Below, in pieces: positions 48,196 through 59,073 of a stretch of DNA of 64,000 nucleotides (its first letter is position 1; the number at the start of each line of letters is the position of its first letter). The stretch lies in the NCBI GenBank assembly GCA_003864495.1, contig ML133421.1:2914001-2978000 (forward strand), read 5' to 3'. Under the pieces are notes generated by a model. That model did no database searches, had not been told where the DNA came from, and was given only the letters and a program-made list of their open reading frames with translations. This DNA comes from Nemopilema nomurai (taxonomy: Eukaryota > Cnidaria > Scyphozoa > Rhizostomeae > Rhizostomatidae). A program made the translations under genes and the position numbers.

Positions 48196-48666
48196 CTGGA
48201 TTATCCGAAACATGCCGTCAATAAATGCTTTGCCATGTTCGATTTTTGCTGACGAACATTGCTCTTTGTAGACGGACTGCAGTCGATGCTCCTTTTAACC
48301 TACTCAGGCACTGACGAATGGAGTATCGTTCATCATTTGCCTTATTCATGTTTGAGTTCTCCTGAAACGTTGTCATCTTCGTCAGCAATAGATTTGGGTT
48401 GGACGCACTTAAGATCTGGCAATGACATAATCATCTTTTTCTACATGTATTCTGAAGCATCTTACTCCATAGCAAGTTAAATGTTGTATTAGCTAAGATA
48501 TTTATTTAAACATCTGTAATGGAATAAAACTCTTTTGTAGGAACATCCTATTACTAACACGCTCTCTTCGGGCTGACCAGTTATTGTGTTTTTGAACTGA
48601 GCTTTCCTTAACCTCCACTTGAACAGCTGCCGTCAACGATCGTCTAGCAAATGGAGCTTTGTTTGC

Positions 48667-48722
48667 AGCATCAGCAAGTTTGCGGCATCAGCAAGTTTGC
48701 GGCATCAGCAAGTTTGCAGCAG
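48667..48722. repeat. 17-bp tandem triplication
   Basis: AGCAAGTTTGCGGCATC is repeated three times, the last copy diverged to GCAGCAGCAAG. Confidence 0.85.
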
Positions 48723-49493
48723 CAAGGGAAACATGTGCAAATCGTGATGTTCTACAGTGAGCTATTCCTGGTTTATGCACGTATTTCTGATTTTTCGTTA
48801 TCGGAGGTTTTTGTCTCCCTAAATGTTTTTGAATTAGTGTTTGTGGGGGAAATTCCTTTACTGAAGATCGAATTGATGTCAACAAAAAGTCAAAACTTCT
48901 GCTAGAAATATGAAACGTGATGTTACTAAATTTGAAAAATGGTTTTGGTTGTTTTGTGGTTTCGCCTTGGATTGTACTGAGGACCTACCAGAAACAGGCA
49001 ATTCAGTAATTTTGTTGTATAGTTTCGGATAATGAGTGCCTTTGCCCCTAAACCAAATATAAATGTACCAATGAAAAACACATCGATGAAACTGGGCTTT
49101 TGCTCTAAATGACAAAGAAGTCCAGAGATAAAGACAACAACCACGCGTCATGTGGAATTTGGCCATCAACCCCAGTGTCTATTAGGTCGATAAGCTTCTT
49201 TCATATCGCTCCATGTCTATCAATACTTGCTGCAATTCCCTTCCTTCTATTGAGTTATTCAAGCCATGATACCTACGATTTTCTCTATGGCTACCAAAAA
49301 GGTCAAACAATGAATACGAATGATGTGTCAGAAGTAATGACTCACAAAGCAATGAAGGGGATGGAAAGAAAATGCTATAAAAAAGCGGAGGGTGTACCGA
49401 AGAAACAGCTTTTCAGAAAAAGCAAGTGTAAAGGCTTGGAGTGCTTCACTTTTGAGTGATTTTCTTCAATTACGTTTAGGTTCTTGCAAAAAT

Positions 49494-49721
49494 TTAATCT
49501 TCTCTAATACTGTCATCGGCTATTAGTGCTCTAGGACGCATCAAAAAAGTTTCTACTTGGTTGGCGGGAGTGAGAGAATTCTTAAACATGGTCAGCTGAG
49601 AGGGACTGAAAGGCCCAAATGTTATTGTCACATGTGAAACAAAGGGCCGATGAAAACTCGATGCTTTCAAAGCACCCAGACATGCAAAGACTTTCGACTT
49701 CTTAGGCTCATAAAGTTTCAA
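49494..49721 (-). CDS. Open frame of unknown status
   Basis: About 75 codons ending at a stop, with protein-like composition (SHVTITFGPFSPSQLTMFKN, then MRPRALIADDSIRED). There is no ATG in frame before an upstream stop and no clear acceptor, so it is either a terminal exon with a weak splice site or chance. No family recognised. Confidence 0.2.
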   Translation of the reverse strand: MKLYEPKKSKVFACLGALKASSFHRPFVSHVTITFGPFSPSQLTMFKNSLTPANQVETFLMRPRALIADDSIRED

Positions 49722-49749
49722 TTTATTTACAATAGATTTACTTTGTTTT

Positions 49750-51350
49750 GTCCAACGAAATCTTGATTATGGTGATAATGATGTTCACAAGAAGTTCAAA
49801 GCTTAAACCTGATGAATTGTATGTTATGCACGGGGTAGAAAGCTAGTTATTAGAATCAGAATCATTAAAACATGTGCGGCTGTTTTTGTTTGCATTGGTA
49901 CCATAAATACATACGTACGAATGCTGAACATTGGGTGTCTGCAGTCAACTGGTCCTAGCGTGCCGCAGCCCTAAAGAACAGGCTTCACCACGGGCTCTAT
50001 GCCAGATACGAACCACGCGCTACGTTAGGGTGACCACGTGGCCAGTCTCTGTACAAAGGCTGAAGGTTGGCTACGCGCATTTTGGCAGCTCTTTTATCTG
50101 GACCGGCACCGGTATCCACGTGTGATTAATGAAATTTCCATCACGCGCAACAGCAACAGCAAACTGGGTTGTCATACTTGTACGAAAGAACTACGTGCGA
50201 TTTTGAACAACTTCAAGGCGATGCAGATTATGTTAAAATAAATCAAGATAACTATGTCATAAACAGATGCAAATGCTGACGGGAAAACTTGAAACTCTTG
50301 CGGGGCTGCCTGTCAATGATATAGAGTAATTGGGCAACTCTTACTGTTTGGAAGCTGGCTAAAACCCGAAGAGTTTGAGGCTCTTTTGTATGGGCCCTCA
50401 CTTGCAAAGCGTAACTGCTTGTGAAGATTTTCTGGTTGAAGTCAAGACGGATCACTCGACAGATCCTCTATCACAACTGTGGTCATTATGCTAACTTTAG
50501 ACTGATATACAGCGTGTAAAAGTGCTACTCTTGAATTGAAAGATTACCTGCTAACCATAAATGATTCAAACTAAGTTCACAGCCCAACACTGTCACTGTT
50601 TCAGAAAAACTCCTTCTTTGTTTCTAAACCCTCGTCGTTATGAGATATTTCTGACTTTCTTACAGTTAGCCAATTCATATTTGTAGCAATGGTTGCCATA
50701 GAGGCGAGTGTCCATAAAGATGCCGCATGAAGGTAGCGTAACTGGTTTTAAAAAGTGCAGAACAACTCGGTCTAGATAGATCAACTTGGCAATTTGTCAC
50801 AATCGTATTGCTGCAAGGAAATTATTTATAAAATAGATTTGACAGCAACTCTCACGGGGCTGTGGCGGTCAGAGTTTGTTGCTGTATTGGCAAATGACAA
50901 ACATTTAGGAATAACATTGACAATATTTCTATATTCCAAACTATGCAAGTAGACAGTGGTCTTCTGAGCTTTTAAAGCGGAATAAAATAAAAGAGAAGTT
51001 TTGGTTTATCTACAAACAATGATACAAGCAATCTTCGCTGAAAGATTGGTGTCCAAGGCATTTCGCTTGCTTTTCTTTTTATCTCTTATTGACCATTTGC
51101 TGATTCTTACACCAGCACTTGGTGGCAAAACAACGGTCTTTCAGCAGCCTGTGCCAACGCTCCTTTATCAACCTCCTTTATCAACCTCCTTAAGCAACTG
51201 CAACCACAACTGTCCACCCTTACGTCACCGTCCTTCTCCTACCAGGGACATCAACAGGCAATCAAGTGACAAGAAAAATTCTTCGCCAGACACATTCTTC
51301 GTAACTTGGCGGTGCAGTTTTGCCAACCCGAACTCAATACGAAGAGATTT
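49750..51350. other. Non-coding, 3' flank of the homeobox gene
   Basis: No exon supported. The long plus-strand frame at 51001-51504 overlaps the homeobox exon in antisense, lacks an ATG at its upstream end and matches nothing. Confidence 0.45.
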
Positions 51351-52637
51351 TCAAGGCATTGAGCAGTCTGTCTCGTCTCTCTCGTCCTCATCCCGTTTTT
51401 CCTTCATTCTTCTGTTCTGGAACCATATTTTGATGTGTTTTTCGGTGAGACTTAGAGCCCGTGCAAGTTCGATTCTGCGGGCCCTCGATATGTACCTACT
51501 ATAGTGGTATTCCTTTTCGAGCTCCACCTGTTGCGCTCGTGTGTACGTTGTTCTCGTTCTCTTCTTTACTTTCGCTGATCTCCACGACTTCGGCGGCTGT
51601 TCGTCACCCTTCTCCTCTGAAAGACAAAACGACGACACCTAAGACGAGTAAATGGTTAAGGAAGATATGTTTCCGTGTGAAAATAGTAAATGGTTGATAA
51701 AAAATTCTTCATTTCGCGCATTACTAACGGTCCAAACACGGCATACCCAGGAAGTTCTTTAGCTAAATGCGAACACGCACAATTTTGAAGAGAGTGCGGA
51801 CAACGCTACAACTTCCAACTGCTAGTAATATACTTGACGGCAGAACCAAATTAATAGCAAAACGCTAATGGCAGCAAAAGGGCGTAGAGTACCAAAAACG
51901 CTTTTAAATTGGGTTTTTATGATTCGGAATGCAAACGAAATCCTGTAAAATTAAATTTCTGTGGGACACCAACTTTGGCAAAATTTGAAGCTTTATTATG
52001 CCAGAATACTGCAGTTTGACATAGTTAATCTCTTATCTTTTTAGCCTCGCTTTCAATTGCAGCAAGACTGCACTTGCTTGAAAGCCTCTTCTTAACAACA
52101 AAAGTGCCCAGTGTTCCTGCTGCCTTTGTCCTTCTCTGTGACGTCATCATTTGGCTAGGCGCGTTACATGCCATGCCTCGCTCTTAAAGATACCGATGTA
52201 TCAATTCAGTAGCCTTGGCACAATTCTTTTTTTGGAATACCACATGTTTTCAGCAGCCATAAATTTAGTGGACAGGGCCATGGGAGCAGTGGTTCAATGA
52301 GCTGTCAAACCTCGATTTGAAGAAACCTGTTTCCAGGTGCTTTGGTTTCATGCTTTGCGGTTTGCCTCGCTACCATTTTCACGCTCATGGATAAAGGCCA
52401 GACGCGGCCTGGCGACACCATGACTTTGTTGTTGCTGAGTGTCAAGTATTTAATTGACAATTCTTGTATTACACAGAACTCTCTAATGTAACCTGAATTA
52501 TTTTCAGATTTGCAGCGGAATTTGGTTAAGCAGCGATTGATAATCCCGCGACGCTCGTAGGTCAAGAGTTTCCCCTTTGCACTGTCATCACTAGACCAAG
52601 CCTCGTGTTCTGCGATGCTACAGCATTCCATGTGCAT
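51351..52637 (-). CDS. Homeobox protein of ParaHox Xlox/Cdx type
   Basis: Exon 2 (51616-51351) encodes a full homeodomain, residues about 66-125 of 136: [20 protein letters not shown], then [20 protein letters not shown], then [20 protein letters not shown], with Gln50 and Asn51 for DNA contact. His44 and the YTRAQ and YISR words are Pdx/Xlox-like, while HYSRYI resembles Cdx. That mix suits the single cnidarian Xlox/Cdx gene. A short acidic tail ends the protein. Exon 1 (52637-52493) is my choice because its last phase (one base) fits exon 2, its donor CAG|GTTACA is good, an in-frame TAA precedes the ATG and codon use looks real; it encodes [20 protein letters not shown] and about 28 more residues. 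No clear YPWM hexapeptide; PPKSWRS before the homeodomain is the only tryptophan nearby. Expected nuclear, sequence-specific DNA-binding. Exon 2 is certain; exon 1 less so. Confidence 0.88.
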
Positions 52638-55600
52638 TGCCAAGTAACGTTAAGGCATGCTTTACACTGAAAATGTCACAAACGTTCACATTTCACATGC
52701 CCAAAACGGTCTTAAGTACACGTGTTCGGAAATCGTAAAATACCGACCTAGTGGAAAATGAGAAGGTAGCGGATACTTGATATACTGCCGGTATAGTGCT
52801 TTTTAGAATTCCAATGTTTCAGCTAGATTTCGCGGGCTTTTCAAAGTGGTACGCAGACTCTTCGAACAAACGCGTCCACCTGGCCTACTGAAAGAAAGGC
52901 TGAAAACCGAAGCACAGGATCTCATGCGAAGAATGAAACTAGCTGAGAACAATTTTCATTGTCCGCACTAAGGTCAATTAACTAATAGTATGACGAGAAA
53001 TCTTCAATACATGTCTTTTTGGTTCTCGTTAGCTAGCTCAGATGAATAAGCTCTTCGTAACGGAGATGTCGTAATTAGGTTGGCGATTTGTTCACAAACA
53101 GCCTATTAAATGTTGAGACAGTGTCAGTGACTACCATATCAAATTGTAAACATATGTTTCCTTGACCGGTGATAAATTCCAAGTCAATCGGGTTCTCCAT
53201 ATCGAATTTCGATTAATCACTTGGAAGTTTTATGAAGTGGAATATGGTTTTACCCACCCAAAAACAGCTTCCAACGCTTGACAGTGGTTTAAATTTAGTC
53301 AACAAGTCCCTATGGCTTTTGCTGCACTTTGAGCTTCAATGTTCTATATTACTATCCAAAATAAACGTTGAATTTTTTTGCTTGATCGACGTAAAAATCA
53401 GCTAGAATTTTTCCATCATTTGTAAGCTTCCTTTAATGCCGTTTATTAATTTTTTAATGAATGATTTTTCCTTTGGCAATCACTGACTACTGAAAGCCCA
53501 ATTTACTGAGGATAAGGAGAGCAAGCCGACTGAGCATGAGTTTTTACGTACCTTGTACGTTGCTTTCGAGCGATGAGCCTGTAATATTTATATGGAGAGG
53601 GGGCCAGCGATTTCCTTTCCTTAAAACACTACTACGCCACCCTTCTCTCAAATGGTACAAATTTTATAGCTGGGTGGCGTTTGTCCCAGACAATGGCTTT
53701 TTGCCGTTGTTAAGGAGGGGTGATCACTCTGCTTTTGTCCTGTTGCTTCAGAGAAAACCGGGAGAGACTGGGAGGGGGGCTAGAATGACTGAATGGTTTT
53801 CTTGGTTGGAGCACGTTTTTCTTATATTAGGTTCATGGTATGTGCGTGCATAATTCGACGATCTTTTTCGATCTGCAAAAGTACTTCTCTATTCCATGCA
53901 AGCTTTGGCACATTGAGCTCTGGCACATTGAGCTTTGGCACATGAAAATGAGCCATGCTAAAGATCCCGGACCATTTTCGATTGTTGTTACCAGGCATAG
54001 ACGTACATTGTCCTTGTAATGCAGAAAAAGTGATGCGGAAATGTTAATTTCTAATCCTGAAATGAAGAAGTTTTACAGAAGCATCATTTTTCACCTCGTT
54101 ATGGCTTTGAAAATTGCATATTGACTGTATTCACAAGTATGAGCAAGTGCAACGCTTATTGTTGAATTGCGAAGTGTGCAAAAGCAAAGTGATTTGGCGT
54201 TGTGCAAGCTCTTTATCAAAGATAAACCACCAACTAAACGTGAATGATGCTGCCACTCTTAATTTCAGATTGAATAAAAATCCCACGAATATTCTCTAAC
54301 ACTAATCCCCAAAATTTCAAGCTGCTAATTTGCGATGCATATTGGTTAAATTTGCTTGTTTCGATCAATGGACAAATAAAATGTATAATAGTTTTATCTT
54401 TAGTAGCTTCAAGAAGTGTTGAAACTAAAATTGACATCAAAACTAAGAAGTAGCTTCTGAGCCAACGAAATAGTTATTGTTAGGCTGAAAAGAATGGCGT
54501 TGATAAAGATTGACTATGGAAGAAAAACCTGTGATTTCTTAGAATTATTAATGCGTCGTTGGTCCTCAAGATGCCGCTTTTTCAATCTGAAGAGATATGT
54601 AGCTCTCTATTTCTATTTCAAAAGCAGCCGATTTTTACTGGGATATTGCAATCATTACGTGTGATTACCATCAAATGATAAAGTCTGCCCTGTGTTTCTG
54701 GAGCACGTGTAAGTTGTGCCTTTTGCTGGAGCAGGTGGCCACTACCATCCGCTAATGGGTCATATATTTAAACAAAGCTTTTCCTGGAATAAAAAGCCTA
54801 CACAGATACAAGACACTGTGCAAATGAAACAGTGTCAACTACATGTAACCAGTCTGATTGTTGCTGCCACCTTCGCTCGGACACTTTGTTCGGAAACTTT
54901 GTTTGGACACCTGAACAGGGTAGTAATTTAGAACTGCGAATTCGGACTAAAGTCCATTTGTTTGTGGGATGCTAGGCAGTTAACGGCAAACATGCATTTT
55001 GGTTGACATTCCCCTGCAGCAGTGCAGTTTGTAGTCCTGGTAGACAAAGAGTTCCCCTTTAATTAGCAAACAGAAGCTTGATCTCAACAGACAGCTGGGA
55101 CATGTTGCCCTGATGTTTGAACGACATTATTCACTAAATATCTGCATGATTGCTACGAGCATCACTTGACTGTGGCACAAATTTCCAAAGGTGTCAATGT
55201 TCTAGTTGAACCCAGTAAAAAGCTTCAAAAGGTTGAAGTGCAATTTGGATTGATGTGAATTTCTGTCATTTGTTTCGATTTCCAATGCAATTGTGTTCGT
55301 GTCCGTTATTTGTCAGCTTTAAGTGGAATTGATTACTGAACTATGCGAGGATGTTTCATTCAACCAATGCTAGCATACTCCATGGATCTGAGAAGCATTT
55401 TAATAAATAGTTTGGATTGAATGTTTGGTCTCTGCTTTGAATGTATGGTCACTTTAGAGAAAAAGCCCTTAATTAGTTCACTAACAAATGGTGGTATTGC
55501 TTTATGGCTCCAACTTTTTGAAGGCTACAACTTCCAGTTAATTTACTAGTACTAGTTATTTGTCTAGATGGTAGCGAAACGGTAGCGATGAATACTAAAC

Positions 55601-56425
55601 AAGGCTCTAGAGAAACAACATCACGTGTCAATTCTACCTTTGCTTCTATCCAAGAAACGGTTACTCATTTCAATGAAGTATCAAGGCATGACTTGCTAGG
55701 TATTGTCTAGAAATATTGGGCCTTCTTTTTGAGCTTATGACAACGTATGAACACTGGCGTATATACCCTTGTAAACAGGCGTCGCTTTCACTAGGACCCA
55801 TTTCTGATTTGTGGATCTTTTCAAGACTTTGGAAGTTAAGATAAACTGTATCGCTGATCCAAATCAGTGTTTTCCTACAGTGCTTAATCCCAGTTGCCCT
55901 TTTACGTGACTAGTATTGCGACACACCATCAAATGCCTGGCATTTCCTCCTACAGGCCCTGCTTGAGTCACGAGTAGAAGTTGCCATGATACAAAGTCAT
56001 GAATCGAATGCACAGAGGACACATTTATGTTCGTGCTGCATGGAACTGTTTTTTGGTTAATTCAATAATTGGCCAGACTCTTCACATTCGGCTCATGCAG
56101 GGTAGTGACTGGATCTTGCTTTGGGAATTTTACAGAAAAAATGTGAAACTGTGTTTTCGGCCGTTTCGAAAGAAGCATTTTCGCATTAAGGGTTTAGTGC
56201 TGCACAAGCCAAATATCTAACCACAGTTGTCACACACTTAGAACTAGTTATCATGTTATTATTAACAGTCCTTAAGTGGAGCACAGTTCATTCTTCAAGT
56301 TCATATTCTTGATAATTCATGTTGGGTACGTAAACTAGGCATAGATTTAGACATATATAGCTATCACAGCAAATTATGATTGCAAATGAATGTAAAAGAA
56401 ATAATTGATGTAAAGAACCTTTTAC
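52638..56425. other. Upstream region of the homeobox gene, non-coding
   Basis: Nearly 4 kb with no exon I can support. The first few hundred bases should hold its promoter. A small triplication of TGGCACATTGAGCT is seen at about 53908-53943. Any enhancers cannot be named from sequence alone. Confidence 0.4.
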
Positions 56426-56965
56426 GCGAACTGCCTCTTCATCAGAACCATTTTTAGGCGAAGGATTTCCTTTAGCAAGTTTTCCTTCGCTCGACAATGT
56501 TGTCAATGTCTCGATGACTTCAGAAATGTCGAGAGGCGGTAAGTTACTCAAGTCCTTTTTCGGCTGGCTGCTTTTCGAGTCCTTCCCTTCTGCAGGGGTG
56601 CCGGGGTATCTCTCGTTTCTGTCAAAGCGACACGAGCTCAGTCTTCCACTCGCACTTGTGCTACTCGCCGCAGCCGTGGCTACCCCGCTGTTATGTTCTA
56701 AACCGTTGTTATACCCACCAGTCTCTTGCCTGTAATTCTCTGCCATGTTGCTCACCTGATGGGGGACGAACCCTCTTGGTGCCCCATTATGTGTCAGTCT
56801 TTGCTTCCTATACCAGTACAACCTTTGCGTTGTCATATTGTCTTCAATGTGGGCCATGCCCTCCATTAGCTCCAGGTAGCTTGGTGTGGTATCGAATGGT
56901 GTCTTCCAAATTGCTCCTTCTCCTACCCTTCTTGGGTCAGGTAAACAATGACTACGCGCGGACAA
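56426..56965 (-). CDS. Long open frame, probable exon(s) of an unrecognised gene
   Basis: About 180 open codons on the minus strand. Two parts can be told apart. The first reads PSYLELMEGMAHIEDNMTTQ, RLYWYRKQRLTHNGAPRGFV then PHQ and ends exactly at a strong donor (CATCAG|GTGAGC at about 56758). The second continues in frame from ATG GCA GAG AAT TAC as a Ser/Ala/Gly-rich low-complexity tail with DLSNLPPLDISEVIETLTT and ends at CGC|GTAAAA (56426) or at AAAG|GTTCTT a few bases on. The latter, weaker donor would fit the phase of the homeobox exon, so a longer first exon for that gene cannot be ruled out. Polar, no membrane helix. No family recognised. Confidence 0.4.
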
Positions 56966-57402
56966 CTGGTCGTTCTAGTTCTTCTATCTGATCGCGCTTT
57001 ATACTTCCTTGTGCTATTTTACTGAACCGCGGCCCTCGGCCCTTTGTCCTTAACTTACCTGCATTGTCCGGTACATGTGACCAGTCCTTCATGGTCTACA
57101 TTTTGCACCTCGTTTGATAGCACGCACCAATTTCTAACAGCCAATTCTTGGAGAATACTAAATCAATTCAGCTATTTAGCTAATCAAGCTTCAAAAGCAT
57201 TTCTGCTGGTTTCCCTAACAACGCACATTTCCGATGATAGTACAATAGATTTGTCTCAACTCAATATGCATTGGCTTTTTCGCTGAGTTCAAAAGAGACG
57301 TTTTGCCCATATTTAGCAGGTAATTGCATTGAATACGCCTGAAATTAGCTTCTGAAAAGGCCTAACAGGTCCCTTCTACATGTTTGTAACTGTTCGGGAT
57401 CA

Positions 57403-57597
57403 CTAAAGTTTTGTGCTGAATAGATAGATCATTGGTGATCTTGTCACTGCCTGTAAGCTTATGAAGCTCGTAGAAAGGAACTGAAGAACGTTTTCAGTGC
57501 TCCTGCCCTCGGAAATGAGGTCGCTGGGCCAGAGGCGAAAGCGCGGAGCAGACAGCGAGGAGTCTGGCGACCAGTTGGTGCTCGTCCGTGCGGTCAT
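57403..57597 (-). CDS. Short ATG-started open frame, doubtful
   Basis: Minus-strand ATG ACC GCA CGG ACG begins a 64-residue frame (MTARTSTNWSPDSSLSAPRF, then RLWPSDLISEGRST). The first 50 codons look coding and could end at GCA|GTGACA. It lies upstream of the open frame at 56965 on the same strand and might be its first exon. No family recognised. Confidence 0.2.
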   Translation of the reverse strand: MTARTSTNWSPDSSLSAPRFRLWPSDLISEGRSTENVLQFLSTSFISLQAVTRSPMIYLFSTKL

Positions 57598-58765
57598 TTA
57601 TCACATTTCGGTGCTCCTTTGATTGGGTTTTCTGTCAACCCAAGTGTTTTCCTGACGAATCGAGGTCCCAGCCACATGGCTCCGCCAGTTGAACTGTGGT
57701 TGTTTTTCACTGTATTCTTAATTCAAGATTTAATCATCCTGATTACGCGTTCCACCTTTCCTATTTTCATCTCTCGCATACTTTTCTTTACAGCCATTTC
57801 AAATATCTCCATTGCCAACAGTTTCTGAATATCAGTTCCCAGTTTTCACTTCTAGTGAAATTTAAAGAAAGGTTTCGTACATTCTGAACTGGAAAAAGCC
57901 GAAAAGGCAACAAGCATGCCAGACCCACTTCTTTCCAAACAGTCAACAAGGCTCCTTCACTCGACTGTCGTTCAAGGCCGCTCACAGACAATATCAATTG
58001 CGCCATCACTGCACCAAATTTATCACGCCTTCACAGCGGTTAACTATGCCAGATAACAAAATTCTCCTGTCACTATGCAGAGCCCGTCACGTCGAGACTG
58101 CGACATTGTGCTTACGATTATAAACATTTCCCTTCAAATCGCTTTCAATCAAATGTTGTTATCTAACAGTGTGAGAATTTGAAGCAAAACGTTCCGGGTC
58201 AATATTAGGGAGAACTAGATGTTTTCAATATAAGTTTCTGTCTCTGTTTATAATGCTTTTCAAGGCAGTATGGGAAAATATTTTATTGCCAACCTTGAAG
58301 ACAGCAGTATGCTTGTACTCAATAAAAGATCTATAAAAACGGTTTTTCGCAAATTCTCTTCATCAAATCATCTCAAAAATGTAAGCTTTGTATATTTTAC
58401 AAGCCCTTTATTGTAATATCACCAGGCCGATTTGCTTAGAAGACATTGATAGCCTACTTTCCAGAATTAGCTGTGCAAGGTGACAGAGAATTCCATTTTT
58501 AACAGTTAAAGACAGTTCTATCACAGAAATGCTACATCAGGAATGCTGATTGGGTCACGTGATACAGTCGGACCAGGGTGGATAAGGCAATACCAGTAGA
58601 GGCTTCTCATAAAGAATTAAATTAATCTTGTGCCATAATAGACCAACAACTCTAGAAATACCCTTAAACCCGCTTGTTTCTTCATTTTACTCACATATAT
58701 GTCAGATTAACTTGTCTCGCTTCTGCTACAATCGAAACGAGGTTTTTGCCTCTAGGTGTTGCAGT

Positions 58766-59065
58766 CATAGGCGCCGACTACGTGGGGGCTTGGGGGCTCG
58801 AGCCCCCCCTGGGAATTGCTATGGGAGGGCTCAGCCCCCCCTGGGAATTTCGTTTGAAATCAATCAAAGAATTGAACTGATGATACTGAAGACCATGATG
58901 TTATATATGCTTTATTAAAATGTTTTGTTGTGTTATTATACATAATACATATGTTGTATTACGTTATTAAAGCGACAGGTAATTTCTCTACCTTTTAACT
59001 TTTTTAATTATTTTAAAATTTAAATTTTGAGCCCCCCCTGGGAAAAATAAAAGTCGGCGCCTATG
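58766..59065. mobile_element. 300-bp MITE with 14-bp TIRs and 8-bp target duplication
   Basis: The ends CATAGGCGCCGACT (58766-58779) and AGTCGGCGCCTATG (59052-59065) are perfect inverted repeats. Both sides carry the identical octamer GTTGCAGT (58758-58765 and 59066-59073), a clean target-site duplication. The interior has three copies of GAGCCCCCCCTGGGAA-like sequence next to the ends and an AT-rich middle without coding capacity. Eight-base duplications are typical of hAT (and P) transposases. Confidence 0.92.
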
Positions 59066-59073
59066 GTTGCAGT

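Noticed and set aside
51001..51504. 167-codon plus-strand frame
   Set aside because: Antisense to the homeobox exon and its 3' flank, non-ATG start, no homology recognised.
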